Made by a program: the position numbers and the translations under genes
Shown here: positions 33,149 to 42,328 of the stretch, in pieces
How positions within the stretch are numbered: the stretch's first letter is position 1
Layout of the letters: every line of letters begins with the position of its first letter
The notes under the pieces: generated by a model
Database searches by the model: none
What the model saw: the letters and a program-made list of their open reading frames with translations, nothing else
Told to the model about the DNA's origin: nothing
DNA from: an uncultured Pelagibacteraceae bacterium
GTDB lineage: Bacteria; Pseudomonadota; Alphaproteobacteria; Pelagibacterales; Pelagibacteraceae
Assembly: GCA_902590915.1 (NCBI GenBank)
Contig: CACIYQ010000004.1
Span: forward strand, 1 to 64,000
Reading direction: 5' to 3'
DNA: 64,000 nt

Positions 33149-33499
33149 ATGAAAGTATCTGCAACAAATTCTGCTTTAAATCTGTTATCTGAACTTCAAG
33201 ATAAATATGGTGAAAAATTAATGTTTCATCAATCAGGTGGTTGTTGCGACGGTAGTGCTCCGATGTGTTTTCAGGAGGGTGAATTTCCTTTAGGTGACAA
33301 TGATGTAAAACTTGGAGAAATTGGTGGGGTTCCTTTTTATATGAATGCAGATCAATATGAAAAGTGGAAACATACAGATTTAACAATAGATGCTGTTAAA
33401 GGTATTGGTGGCATGTTCTCATTAGATAATGGAACAGGTCGCAGATTTCTGACTAAATCAGAAATCTGCCTAGTAGTCGATAACGACAAAAAAAATTAA
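33149..33499 (+). CDS. DUF779 protein, aldehyde dehydrogenase partner
   Basis: This 116-residue protein belongs to DUF779: MFHQSGGCCDGSAPMCF contains a conserved Cys-Cys...Cys cluster, and FYMNADQYEKWKH and GRRFLTKSE are family segments. Genes of this family lie beside aldehyde dehydrogenases in many bacteria; the role is not known, but the cysteines suggest metal or redox function. I choose ATG 33149 over 33131 because the latter lies inside a strong hairpin and adds six residues without family match. Confidence 0.85.
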   Translation: MKVSATNSALNLLSELQDKYGEKLMFHQSGGCCDGSAPMCFQEGEFPLGDNDVKLGEIGGVPFYMNADQYEKWKHTDLTIDAVKGIGGMFSLDNGTGRRFLTKSEICLVVDNDKKN

Positions 33500-33505
33500 T
33501 CTTTA

Positions 33506-33832
33506 TTATTGTCCTGGAGCTTTATAAGCACTTGAGGCAACTTCACTTGCTTTAGTTGTAGCTTTATTAAAATCAATTGCTTCTAGCATAGTTAAATTTT
33601 TAACTGCACCTGATGCCTCCACTACAAGCTTCACTGCTGCAAAATCCTCAAAACTTGCTAATTCGTTTACAACCACAAAATCGTATGGTCCTCTAACGAT
33701 ATCCATACTATGCATTGTTCCACCCATAGCTTTTGTTAACTGTTCTACAACTGCTTTTCTGTCAGTTTTAGGATCTTTTAAAAAACCCTGAAATGCTTTT
33801 TCAGTGTAATTTCCCATTATGTATGCTTTCAT
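33506..33832 (-). CDS. GYD-domain protein
   Basis: This 108-residue protein begins MKAYIMGNYTEKAFQGF and holds the segment RGPYDFVVVNELASFEDFAAVKL, which is the GYD domain (named for Gly-Tyr-Asp, here Gly-Pro-Tyr-Asp). It has a ferredoxin-like fold, and function is unknown. Start at 33832 is supported by a strong GGAGG Shine-Dalgarno; an upstream in-frame start at 33871 would ignore this site. Confidence 0.85.
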   Translation of the reverse strand: MKAYIMGNYTEKAFQGFLKDPKTDRKAVVEQLTKAMGGTMHSMDIVRGPYDFVVVNELASFEDFAAVKLVVEASGAVKNLTMLEAIDFNKATTKASEVASSAYKAPGQ

Positions 33833-33877
33833 TGTTTCCTCCTTTATAAGAAATAATTTTAGCATGATCATGTTACA

Positions 33878-33894
33878 AATTTGTTTAACAAATT
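33878..33894. promoter_or_regulatory. Perfect palindrome upstream of GYD gene
   Basis: AATTTGTT-T-AACAAATT is a perfect 17-base inverted repeat, 46 bases upstream of the GYD start. The sequence AACAAATTGTCTC spanning its right arm resembles AACAATAATTGTCTC in front of the aldehyde dehydrogenase gene at 31475. It may be an operator; AT-rich chance palindromes are common here. Confidence 0.3.
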
Positions 33895-33940
33895 GTCTCG
33901 CTAAAATATCTGTAAAATGAACGTTTTTTTATAACTATTG

Positions 33941-34540
33941 TTAAGGTATTAACCAAATATTCTTAGAATTTTCTAAATCAAATTTAGCTCTACGATGGCC
34001 TTTTGCTGCAAGATAAAGCCATTCTATAGATTTAATTTTACATTGGATAACTGTGAAATTTTTATAGCCTTTTTCACTTTGCTTTTTCGTGTAATCAAAA
34101 TTATCTAATTCAGGCTTTAAACCAGAAGTTGGAATATCAGACTCTGTTCCAGGTCCATCATCTACCAAATAACACTTCCTGCTGATATGTTGAGTTTTTT
34201 CCCAAGATTTTTTAGTGATATCATTTTCATGATTTATAGTGCATTCAACTTTTAATCTGACCTGGATTTTTTCTTCTTTATCATAAAATAACATTGCAGC
34301 ACTAGAATTTTTTTTAAGCATATCAATTTTGTCTGATCTGATATCGCTATGAAATTGAACTAAATTATTTTCTTTATCCGCTTTTCTTAAAACAACAATT
34401 CTACCATTTATTTCTGAACCATAGCCACACATAAAAGTAGGTATTCTAAATTGAGAGTTACGGTTTGAAACCGCATCTTCTAGCATAAGCCAAATCTTTT
34501 TTTTTATTTCACTGAAATCTTCGTAGTATGCTGGTTGCAT
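33941..34540 (-). CDS. FMN-binding pyridoxamine-phosphate-oxidase-like protein
   Basis: The 199-residue split-barrel protein resembles the Alr4036/PdxH-like group. It has RIVVLRKADKENNLVQFHSDIRSDK (FMN phosphate-binding region), a MLFYDKEEKIQVRLKVEC strand pair and a C-terminal IEWLYLAAKGHRRAKFD matching the PdxH end. Substrate not defined; true PdxH identity is uncertain because the pyridoxal-binding residues cannot be checked by eye. It sits 5 bases after the HIBADH-like gene in the same operon. Confidence 0.78.
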   Translation of the reverse strand: MQPAYYEDFSEIKKKIWLMLEDAVSNRNSQFRIPTFMCGYGSEINGRIVVLRKADKENNLVQFHSDIRSDKIDMLKKNSSAAMLFYDKEEKIQVRLKVECTINHENDITKKSWEKTQHISRKCYLVDDGPGTESDIPTSGLKPELDNFDYTKKQSEKGYKNFTVIQCKIKSIEWLYLAAKGHRRAKFDLENSKNIWLIP

Positions 34541-34545
34541 ACTAT

Positions 34546-35415
34546 CTATTTTCTAAACCTTTTTATTAAACTTGAAGTATCCCATCTATTACCACCCATT
34601 TCCTGAATCTCTCCATAATATTTATCAACTAACTCAGTCACAGGTAACACAGACCCATTATTTTTAGCTTCATCAATGGCAATTTTAAGATCTTTTCTCA
34701 TCCAATCTACTGCAAAACCAAAATCAAATTTATCATCAATCATGGTTTTGTATCTATTTTCCATTTGCCAAGATTGAGCCGCACCTTTTGAAATTACTTC
34801 AATAACATCTTCCATGTTTAATCCAGCTTTCATTCCAAAATTGATTGCTTCAGACAAACCTTGGACTAAACCAGCAATACAAATTTGATTAACCATTTTA
34901 GCAAGTTGTCCATTACCAGGGCCACCAAGTAATTTCATTTTTTTGCTGTAGCAATCAATAATATCTTTTGCTTTGTCAAAATCAGATTGATCTCCACCTA
35001 TCATAACAGTAAGAGCACCATTTTCTGCTCCCGCTTGTCCACCTGATACAGGCGCATCTAAAGAACCAAAACCATTTTTTTTGGCATAATCATGTATTTC
35101 TCTTGCAATTGTGGCTGAGGCGGTAGTGTTGTCAATATAAACAGATCCCTTTTTAATCGTTTTAAATGCTCCGTTATCACCAAAGGTAACTTCTCTTAAA
35201 TCATTATCATTTCCAACACATGTAAAAATATATTCAGAATTTTTTGCAGCTTCAGCTGGTGTTTCGGCTATATTACCTTTGTATTCACTTATCCATTTTT
35301 CAGCTTTAGATTTAGTTCTGTTAAAAACAGTTACATTGTGCCCAGCTTTTGATATATAACCAGCCATCGGGTAACCCATAACTCCAAGACCTATGAAAGT
35401 AACACTACAAGTCAT
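34546..35415 (-). CDS. 3-hydroxyisobutyrate dehydrogenase family (beta-hydroxyacid dehydrogenase)
   Basis: The 289-residue enzyme has the NAD(P) fold GLGVMGYPMAGYI (about residues 8-20), the substrate motif DAPVSGGQAGAENG, the catalytic Lys in GNGQLAKMVNQ (about 171) and the C-terminal KDLKIAID helix. It would oxidise a 3-hydroxy acid (3-hydroxyisobutyrate, tartronate semialdehyde or a sulfonated analogue) with NAD. Only 11 bases separate its start from the divergent MFS gene. Confidence 0.88.
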   Translation of the reverse strand: MTCSVTFIGLGVMGYPMAGYISKAGHNVTVFNRTKSKAEKWISEYKGNIAETPAEAAKNSEYIFTCVGNDNDLREVTFGDNGAFKTIKKGSVYIDNTTASATIAREIHDYAKKNGFGSLDAPVSGGQAGAENGALTVMIGGDQSDFDKAKDIIDCYSKKMKLLGGPGNGQLAKMVNQICIAGLVQGLSEAINFGMKAGLNMEDVIEVISKGAAQSWQMENRYKTMIDDKFDFGFAVDWMRKDLKIAIDEAKNNGSVLPVTELVDKYYGEIQEMGGNRWDTSSLIKRFRK

Positions 35416-35426
35416 AATTTTTATCT

Positions 35427-36632
35427 ATGTTTAAAATTTTAAGTTTAAAAGTAATTCTATTTGGTTTTATTTTTACATTTTTTTCTAGTTTTGGACAGAG
35501 TTTTTTTCTTGGACTGTTTAATTCTAGTATTAGGGAGGCCTTATCAATTACCCATGGACAATTTGGCTCAATCTATGCGTCTGCTACTTTATTAAGTAGT
35601 ATTATCTTAGTTTGGATTGGTAAAAAAATTGACGATATAAATATATTAAAATTTTCATCATACGTAATTATATTTTTGTCAGTTTCATGTTTTATTTTTT
35701 CTAAAATTTCCTCGGTTATTTTTTTATTTATAGGAATTTTTTTAATGCGATTATCAGGTCAAGGCTTATCAAGTCATACTGCTACAACAACAATTTCTCG
35801 TTTTTTTGAAAGAAACAGAGGTAGAGCTTTAAGTACATGTTGGTTAGGATTATCTTTAGCAGAATTTATCTTGCCGGTTTTGATTGTTTTTTTATTAACA
35901 TTTATTGAGTGGAGAGATATCTGGGTTTCAATTTCTATTTTAGTAATTATAGTTTTACCAATTACATCGTATTTTTTAGTCAAAGAAATTAAACTTGATA
36001 CAAGAGAAGATAACAATAAAGAAGCTATTACTAAAGAAATTAAACAATGGAAAAGAATAGAAGTTTTGAAAGATTATAGATTTTATATTGTTTGTATGAC
36101 TATGTTAGCTATGCCCTGGATTGCAACAGGTGCATTTGTTTATCAATCTTTCATCACTAGCTCTAAAGACTGGGGTCCATATGTGATTGCACAATCCTTT
36201 ATGGTTTATTCAATTCTATCTGTAGTTACATTATTTGTCTCTGGTTTTTTAATTGATAAATTCTCAAGTAGGAAATTATTAATTTACATGAACATTCCAC
36301 TTTTTGCTGCAACTGGAGTACTGTTCTTTTTTGATAATGAATTTTCGTCATTTTTATTCTTTGGTTTGTTAGGTATGACTAACGGACTAGCTAATGTTCT
36401 TGGATCATCTACATGGGCTGAAATTTATGGAGTAAAGTATATTGGATCTATTAAAGCATTAACAACAGCTTTAATGGTATTTGCGACTGCTTTTGGAACA
36501 GCCTTATTTGGTATTCTTATAGATATTAATTTTTCAATTGAGCAAATAGCTATTGTTTCTGGATCATATATTTTAACCTCAATAATTCTACTTAATTCAA
36601 TTAAGAGAAAGCTAAATCCTCAATATATTTAA
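35427..36632 (+). CDS. Major facilitator superfamily transporter
   Basis: This 401-residue protein has 12 predicted TM helices and a loop near residues 190-215. GKKIDDINILKFSSY between helices 2 and 3 is a weak MFS A-motif. The overall layout is like OFA/monocarboxylate-type carriers. Cargo is unknown; the divergent HIBADH-like gene suggests a hydroxy acid, but this is a guess. Confidence 0.82.
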   Translation: MFKILSLKVILFGFIFTFFSSFGQSFFLGLFNSSIREALSITHGQFGSIYASATLLSSIILVWIGKKIDDINILKFSSYVIIFLSVSCFIFSKISSVIFLFIGIFLMRLSGQGLSSHTATTTISRFFERNRGRALSTCWLGLSLAEFILPVLIVFLLTFIEWRDIWVSISILVIIVLPITSYFLVKEIKLDTREDNNKEAITKEIKQWKRIEVLKDYRFYIVCMTMLAMPWIATGAFVYQSFITSSKDWGPYVIAQSFMVYSILSVVTLFVSGFLIDKFSSRKLLIYMNIPLFAATGVLFFFDNEFSSFLFFGLLGMTNGLANVLGSSTWAEIYGVKYIGSIKALTTALMVFATAFGTALFGILIDINFSIEQIAIVSGSYILTSIILLNSIKRKLNPQYI

Positions 36633-36675
36633 AATACTGCTTGATTTTATTGAGCTCACTGTATAGATACTGCGC

Positions 36676-37197
36676 ATGGCAAGAGTAACTGTAGAAGATT
36701 GCATCGATAAAGTAGATAGTCCTTATGAGTTGGTATTAGTAGCCAAAGAAAGAGCTACTCAGTTAAATGCAGGCATAGAACCAACAATTGAAAGGGATAA
36801 TGACAAAAATACAGTCATTTCATTAAGAGAAATTGCAGAAGAAAAAATCCAAGTTTCAGATTTAACCGAAAGTGCAGTTTATAAGCTCAGAAAACATGTT
36901 GAACAAGTTGACGATACTGCTGAAGATGATGAAGACATAGGTGATGATTTTGAAAATTTATACAAAGGTGAAATTTCTAAAAGTGGAACCCCAATTCTTC
37001 CATCAAAAAGAGCAAGAAAAACTCCAGAAAAAATTCAAATTACAAAAGAAGATTTAGCAGAATTATCTGAAACTGCAAAAGTTGATGTCGATAGTTCCGT
37101 CGGTGATGAAACTATGAATGAAGAGGGTGAGGTGTCATTAGATGAAGTTTCAAATAGTGAAGAGTCAACTCAAGAAGATACCAAAGAAGATCAATAA
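36676..37197 (+). CDS. rpoZ: RNA polymerase omega subunit with long acidic tail
   Basis: Residues 1-65 are a normal omega: [31 protein letters not shown], and [12 protein letters not shown]. It binds the beta-prime C-terminus and helps assemble polymerase. The protein is 173 residues long against about 91 in E. coli. The extra 90 residues are very acidic (stretches such as [15 protein letters not shown] and a Glu/Ser-rich end), probably disordered. The frame is continuous and coding-like, so the tail is real. Confidence 0.92.
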   Translation: MARVTVEDCIDKVDSPYELVLVAKERATQLNAGIEPTIERDNDKNTVISLREIAEEKIQVSDLTESAVYKLRKHVEQVDDTAEDDEDIGDDFENLYKGEISKSGTPILPSKRARKTPEKIQITKEDLAELSETAKVDVDSSVGDETMNEEGEVSLDEVSNSEESTQEDTKEDQ

Positions 37198-37200
37198 ATT

Positions 37201-38346
37201 TTAATCTACAAATTCTTTTATTATTTTTTCCCTGTGTTCATCCAAGTCAGGTATTTCTCCTCTTTTATTAGGGTCCTCATATGTTGACATTTTGATTGGA
37301 TTTCCTGCTAATTTAAAATCTCCTATAACTTTGTGATAAGCTTTTACAATCATATTTCTCGCTTCTACCTGAGGATTCTCTACTGCATCTTTAATATTAA
37401 ATATTGGACCACTAGGAATTTTATCTTTCTCCATTTGACTAACCCATTCATTTGTTGATTTTGCAGAAAGTTTATTTTCTAGAATTTTTTTAAGTTCATC
37501 CATATTTTTTGCCCTAGAAGAATTTGAGCTAAATTTTTCATTAGTAAACATTTCAGGAATTTCTAAAATATTACATAGCTTTTCAAATAATTTGTCGTTA
37601 CCTGCAGCAATGATTATGTAACTATCTTTAGTTTTAAACGCCTCAAAAGGAGCAATAGAAGGATGCCTCGAACCCATAGGTTTTGGTATTTCATTTTTAG
37701 ATAAATATCTTGCAATTGCATTTTCAAGAATTGCAATCTGACAATCAAGCATTGAAACATCTATGTACATGCCCTTACCTGTTTTTTGTCTATCGTACAA
37801 AGCTGCATTAATTCCAATTGTTGTAAATAAACCAGCTGTAATATCACCAATTGAAGTACCAACTCTAGTAGGTTCAGAATTAGGTTGGCCCGTTACACTC
37901 ATTAATCCTCCCATTCCTTGTACAACCATATCGTAAGCTGGTAATTCTTTTAATGGACCAGTTTGTCCAAAGCCAGATGCTGAAGCATAAATTAATTTAG
38001 GAAATTTTTTACTTACTTCTTCCCAACCATATCCCCATTTTTTCAAAGTTCCTGGCTTAAAATTTTCTACTAAAATATCTGCTTTAGATAAAATTTTATC
38101 AAATATTTTTTTATCATCTGAATTCTTTAAATTTAAAGCTATGCTTTCTTTTCCTCTATTAAGAGACATAAAATAAGCTGAGTAATTCTCAACAAAAGGG
38201 CCAAATTTTCTTGAGTCATCACCTATTTCAGGAGCCTCAATCTTAATTACTCTTGCACCTAAATCTGATAAAACCATAGTGCAGTAAGGTCCTACCAAAA
38301 CTCTTGTTAAATCAACTACCAATAAGTTTTTAAGCGGTCCATCCAT
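37201..38346 (-). CDS. CaiB/BaiF class III CoA-transferase
   Basis: At 381 residues this matches the family. VVDLTRVLVGPYCTMVLSDLGARVIKIE opens it, NLKNSDDKKIF and DILVENFKPGTLKKWGYG follow, and the catalytic Asp is expected in PAYDMVVQGMGG (about residue 140). It moves CoA between an acyl-CoA and a free acid. It is divergent (99 bases) from a TRAP transporter operon that ends with malonyl-CoA decarboxylase, so the acid may be the TRAP cargo. Specificity cannot be read from sequence. Confidence 0.88.
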   Translation of the reverse strand: MDGPLKNLLVVDLTRVLVGPYCTMVLSDLGARVIKIEAPEIGDDSRKFGPFVENYSAYFMSLNRGKESIALNLKNSDDKKIFDKILSKADILVENFKPGTLKKWGYGWEEVSKKFPKLIYASASGFGQTGPLKELPAYDMVVQGMGGLMSVTGQPNSEPTRVGTSIGDITAGLFTTIGINAALYDRQKTGKGMYIDVSMLDCQIAILENAIARYLSKNEIPKPMGSRHPSIAPFEAFKTKDSYIIIAAGNDKLFEKLCNILEIPEMFTNEKFSSNSSRAKNMDELKKILENKLSAKSTNEWVSQMEKDKIPSGPIFNIKDAVENPQVEARNMIVKAYHKVIGDFKLAGNPIKMSTYEDPNKRGEIPDLDEHREKIIKEFVD

Positions 38347-38445
38347 AAATAATATTAAATATTAGTGTATCTTTTGTTAACTTGACTCTTAGCGATATCT
38401 TCATTTTAATACAACTATCATAAATAACAATAGAGGGAGAATTAA

Positions 38446-39456
38446 ATGTTAAAAAAAATATCTTTATGTTTGACTTCATTTATTCTTGCGTTCACTTTAA
38501 TTGGTTCTGCTTATGCTGTAACTTTAAAAGCAAGTCACCAATGGCCAGGAACTCCAAGAGCTGACGGTTCATTTGATCCAAGACACGAAATGGTTCAAAT
38601 AATTGCAGATGAGGTTAAAAAAGCTAATGTTGGAATAGATATAAGAATCTACCCAGCAAAATCTTTATACAAACCAAAAGAACAGTGGAAACCAATGACA
38701 ACTGGTCAATTGGATATTTCTGCTTTTCCTTTAGCGTATGCTTCTAAGTTCCATCCAGAATTTGATGCAACTTTAATGCCAGGAACTGTAAAAAATCATG
38801 ATCATGCATTAAGATTTAATAAAGGTCCAATGATGACTGAAATTAAAAGAATTATAAATGATGCAGGTGTTGTTGTTTTATCAGATGCATGGTTAGGAGG
38901 TGGATTTGCTTCTAAGTCTCAATGTATCAAAAATCCAAGCGATGCAAAAGGACAGGTTATGAGAGCAGCAGGAAAAGCGTTTAACCAAATGTTAGAAGCA
39001 GCGGGTGCAGGTATTCAAAGTATGCCATCTTCTGAAATTTACACTGGATTACAAACAGGTGTATTAACAGGTGCAAATACTAGCTCAGGTAGTTTTGTAA
39101 GTTATAAAATTTACGAGCAAGTAACTTGTGCAACACCTCCAGGAAAATTTGGATTATGGTTTATGTATGAACCGATTCTAATGTCTAAAAAATCATATGA
39201 TGCTTTAAATTCAAAACAACAAAAAGCACTTATGGCTGCTGGTAAAGTTGCAGAGAAATATATGACAGCTCAAGTTGAGAATTTAGATAAAAAGTTTGAA
39301 GATGCATATAAAGCTGCAGGCGTAAAATTAGTCTACATGGATGAGAAAGATCATGCCGCATGGGTTGAGATTGCAAAGAAATCTTCTCACAAAGCTTTCG
39401 CTGAGAAAGTTCCAGGTGGTGATAAACTAATGGAAATGGCTTTGGCAGTTAAATAA
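38446..39456 (+). CDS. dctP: TRAP transporter periplasmic binding protein
   Basis: The 336-residue DctP-family protein has a signal peptide (cleavage near AYA-VTLKAS). It also has the first-strand TLKASHQWPGTPR, LYKPKEQWKPMTTGQLDISAF, the conserved Arg region GQVMRAAGKAFNQMLEA and GLQTGVLTGANTS. It captures an organic acid in the periplasm for DctQ-DctM. A strong Shine-Dalgarno (AGAGGGAG) precedes it and a terminator follows. Confidence 0.9.
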   Translation: MLKKISLCLTSFILAFTLIGSAYAVTLKASHQWPGTPRADGSFDPRHEMVQIIADEVKKANVGIDIRIYPAKSLYKPKEQWKPMTTGQLDISAFPLAYASKFHPEFDATLMPGTVKNHDHALRFNKGPMMTEIKRIINDAGVVVLSDAWLGGGFASKSQCIKNPSDAKGQVMRAAGKAFNQMLEAAGAGIQSMPSSEIYTGLQTGVLTGANTSSGSFVSYKIYEQVTCATPPGKFGLWFMYEPILMSKKSYDALNSKQQKALMAAGKVAEKYMTAQVENLDKKFEDAYKAAGVKLVYMDEKDHAAWVEIAKKSSHKAFAEKVPGGDKLMEMALAVK

Positions 39457-39470
39457 AGTAATATATAAAG

Positions 39471-39508
39471 AACCCCTATTTATTTATAATAAGTAGGGGT
39501 TTTTTTTT
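39471..39508 (+). terminator. Terminator abutting the dctQ start codon
   Basis: AACCCCTA (39471-39478) pairs with TAGGGGTT (39494-39501), followed by T to 39508; the dctQ ATG starts at 39509. The only purine-rich sequence usable as a Shine-Dalgarno (AGGGG) is in the 3' arm, so the hairpin should limit both transcription and translation of dctQM relative to dctP. Confidence 0.88.
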
Positions 39509-40003
39509 ATGAAAAATAAATATTTAAAATTCTGTGATTTTACAGCTAAAGCTTGTGGAGCTTTTGCAGTTCTAGCTTTGCTTTTGTCAATTCTTGTGAT
39601 TGTTGAATTAGTATTCGAGAGGTATTTTTTTCAAAGAGCAATAACATGGCAAACTGAGTTAGTAACCATGTTGTTAGTTGCATCTACTTTCATTGGTAGT
39701 GCATATGTTTTAAGTGAAAAAGCACATGTTAGTATGGAGTGGATATACGATTTTTTGTCCACAAAAAATGTTCTAAGATTAAAAATTTTTACTTCGTTAT
39801 TAAGTTTATTATTTTTTTTAATTCTATTTTATTTTGGATTCATAATGGTTGAGGAGGCATTTACTAAAAATTACTCAACTGGTACAGTTTGGGATCCTCC
39901 ACTATGGATACCTTATTCTTCAATGATGATTGGTGCTATATTAATGATACTTCAATATATTGCAGAAATTATCAAGTTAACCGACGAGGCTGACCAAAAT
40001 TAA
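39509..40003 (+). CDS. dctQ: TRAP transporter small membrane subunit
   Basis: The 164-residue protein has four TM helices (about residues 15-35, 48-68, 88-110, 130-152), the RAITWQTELVTMLLVASTFIG motif and WIPYSSMMIGAILM at the end, typical of DctQ. It pairs with DctM in the inner membrane. Its start follows directly after a terminator T-run, and its stop shares one base with the dctM ATG. Confidence 0.9.
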   Translation: MKNKYLKFCDFTAKACGAFAVLALLLSILVIVELVFERYFFQRAITWQTELVTMLLVASTFIGSAYVLSEKAHVSMEWIYDFLSTKNVLRLKIFTSLLSLLFFLILFYFGFIMVEEAFTKNYSTGTVWDPPLWIPYSSMMIGAILMILQYIAEIIKLTDEADQN

Positions 40004-41334
40004 TGGACCCATTGATAATAGCTATAATTGTTGCGGTTTTTACTTTAATAGTCTTATTTTCAGGAATTCCAATTGCGTTTGGTTTAAGTTTTGTATCAAT
40101 AGTTCTCTTAGTATCATTTGAAGGTTTTCAAATGCTAGAAGTTTTTGCTGAGACGTTTTACGCAGGACTAAATTCATTTGTCTTACTTTCCATACCAATG
40201 TTTATTTTAATGGGAATGGCAGTAGCTAATTCTCCTGCTGGAAAAGATTTATACACAGGTCTAGATAGGTGGCTTTGGAGGCTTCCAGGTGGTTTAGTTA
40301 TTTCTAATATTGGTGCTTGTTCAATTTTTGCAGCTTTAAGTGGATCTAGTCCTGCTACATGTGCAGCGATTGGTACAATGGGGATACCCGAGATGAGAAA
40401 AAGAGGTTATTCCGATCAAATAGCTACAGGCACTATAGCAGCAGGAGGAACATTAGGAGTTTTAATTCCCCCAAGTATAGTTTTAATAGTTTATGGAATC
40501 GCAACAGGTACTTCGATTGGTAGATTATTTTTATGCGGATTAGTACCTGGTTTTATGTTAGCAGGAATGTTTGCAATTTGGGCTCTTATTCACAGCTACT
40601 TTATTGATAAAGATGCAGCTAAGGCTTTAAGGAATAGAACACCTCCAACGTTAAGAGAAAAATTGGAAGTATTACCTAGAGTTCTTCCATTCTTAGCTAT
40701 TATAGCAGGTGTATTATATGTTTTATATGGTGGTGTAGCAACTCCATCAGAGGCATCTGGTGTTGGAGCATTCTTAGTTTTTGTATTAATCGCAATAGTT
40801 TACAAAATTTATCAACCAAAAAAAATATGGAATATTGTTAAAGTTTCAATGAAAGAAAGTGTGATGATAATGTTTATTATTGCTGCTTCTTATCTTTTTG
40901 CATTTACACTTTCACAACTTTATGTAACCCAATCTTTAGCTCAGAGCATGGTTGAACTAAGTTCAAACAAATGGGTTGTATTTCTTTTAATAAATATTTT
41001 TCTTCTAATAGCAGGTTTCTTTTTACCTCCAGTGGCAGTTATTGTTATGACTTCTGCTATATTATTACCTGTAATTACTACATTAGGTTTTGATCCTTAT
41101 TGGTTTGCTATTGTATTTACTATTAATATGGAGATAGGATTAATAACTCCACCAGTTGGATTAAATCTTTATATAATAAAAGGCATTACCCCAGATGTAA
41201 GTTTGTCAGAAATTTTAAAAGGCTCAATACCATTCATGATCATAATGGCATTAGCTATTTTAATTTTATGTATTTTTCCAGAAATAGTGACTTGGCTTCC
41301 TGATAAAATAATGGGTAAACCTCTTGGATATTAA
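40003..41334 (+). CDS. dctM: TRAP transporter large membrane subunit
   Basis: At 443 residues this is full-length DctM, with about 12 TM helices. FSGIPIAFGLSFV, SIPMFILMGMAVANS, CSIFAALSGSSPATCAAIGTMGIPEM and the late NMEIGLITPPVGLNLY motif, which includes the Na+ and cargo crossover, are present. Its last 11 bases overlap the TTG start of dusA, so the operon continues. Confidence 0.94.
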   Translation: MDPLIIAIIVAVFTLIVLFSGIPIAFGLSFVSIVLLVSFEGFQMLEVFAETFYAGLNSFVLLSIPMFILMGMAVANSPAGKDLYTGLDRWLWRLPGGLVISNIGACSIFAALSGSSPATCAAIGTMGIPEMRKRGYSDQIATGTIAAGGTLGVLIPPSIVLIVYGIATGTSIGRLFLCGLVPGFMLAGMFAIWALIHSYFIDKDAAKALRNRTPPTLREKLEVLPRVLPFLAIIAGVLYVLYGGVATPSEASGVGAFLVFVLIAIVYKIYQPKKIWNIVKVSMKESVMIMFIIAASYLFAFTLSQLYVTQSLAQSMVELSSNKWVVFLLINIFLLIAGFFLPPVAVIVMTSAILLPVITTLGFDPYWFAIVFTINMEIGLITPPVGLNLYIIKGITPDVSLSEILKGSIPFMIIMALAILILCIFPEIVTWLPDKIMGKPLGY

Positions 41335-42328
41335 GAATAAAATAAATAGAAAAATATCTGTTGCCCCAATGATGGATTGCACTGATAGGCATGATCGTTT
41401 TTTTTTAAGATTAATTAGCAAAAATGTAATGCTTTATACCGAAATGGTTGCAACAAAATCTGCAATATATGGAGATAGAAAAAAAATCTTATCTTATAGT
41501 CCTGAGGAAAAACCACTGGCATTGCAGGTCGGTGGATCAAATAAAGTTGAATTAGCTGAAGTTGCAAAGATTGCAGAAGATATGGGCTATGACGAAATTA
41601 ATATTAACTTAGGATGTCCTAGTAAAAAGGTTCAAAAAAATATGTTTGGTGCTTGTTTAATGAAAGAACCCGACCTTGTAGCTGAATGCATAAGTGAGAT
41701 GGTTAATTCATGTAAAATTCCAGTTACTGCAAAAACCAGAATTGGATTTGATGATGAGGAAAGGTTTGAATATTTAAATAATTTTATTCACAAAATGAGA
41801 GATGCTGGTACCAAAACATTTATTATACATGCTAGAAAAGCTATGTTAAGGGGACTTTCACCAAAGCAAAACCTAAATATTCCGAAACTTAATTACAACA
41901 TGGTTTATGAAATTAAAAAAGAAAATCCTGAATTAGAAATAATTATAAATGGAGGTATTTCCAAAATAGATGAAATTAATAAACATCTAAATTATTGTGA
42001 TGGAGTAATGATTGGAAGATCTATATATCAAAACCCATATTCATTAGTAGAAATCGAAAAGGAAATATTTAATACTAAAATTAATCCTACCAGAGAGCAG
42101 GTAGCTGAGCAACTTCTAGAATACGTTGAAAAAGAAGTTAAAGTAGGAACAAAAGTTAATCACATAATGAGACATACTGTTGGTTTATACTATGGTCAAA
42201 TAGGATCAAAGGAATGGAAAAGATATTTAAGTGATAATTTAATGGCTCGAGAGTCTGATTTTCAAAAAACAAAACATATTATGACAATTGTACAAAATAA
42301 CGAAAAAGCCAATCAGGCAAATACATAA
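41324..42328 (+). CDS. dusA: tRNA-dihydrouridine synthase A
   Basis: The 334-residue FMN enzyme makes dihydrouridine in tRNA D-loops. Motifs are VAPMMDCTDRHDRFFLR, the catalytic Cys in INLGCPSKKVQKNMFGACLM, and KTRIGFDD and NGGISKIDE (FMN phosphate). The family needs the VAPMMD start, and no ATG precedes it in frame, so TTG at 41324, inside the end of dctM, is the likely start. Placement of a tRNA enzyme in a transporter operon is probably incidental. Confidence 0.9.
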   Translation: MDIKNKINRKISVAPMMDCTDRHDRFFLRLISKNVMLYTEMVATKSAIYGDRKKILSYSPEEKPLALQVGGSNKVELAEVAKIAEDMGYDEININLGCPSKKVQKNMFGACLMKEPDLVAECISEMVNSCKIPVTAKTRIGFDDEERFEYLNNFIHKMRDAGTKTFIIHARKAMLRGLSPKQNLNIPKLNYNMVYEIKKENPELEIIINGGISKIDEINKHLNYCDGVMIGRSIYQNPYSLVEIEKEIFNTKINPTREQVAEQLLEYVEKEVKVGTKVNHIMRHTVGLYYGQIGSKEWKRYLSDNLMARESDFQKTKHIMTIVQNNEKANQANT

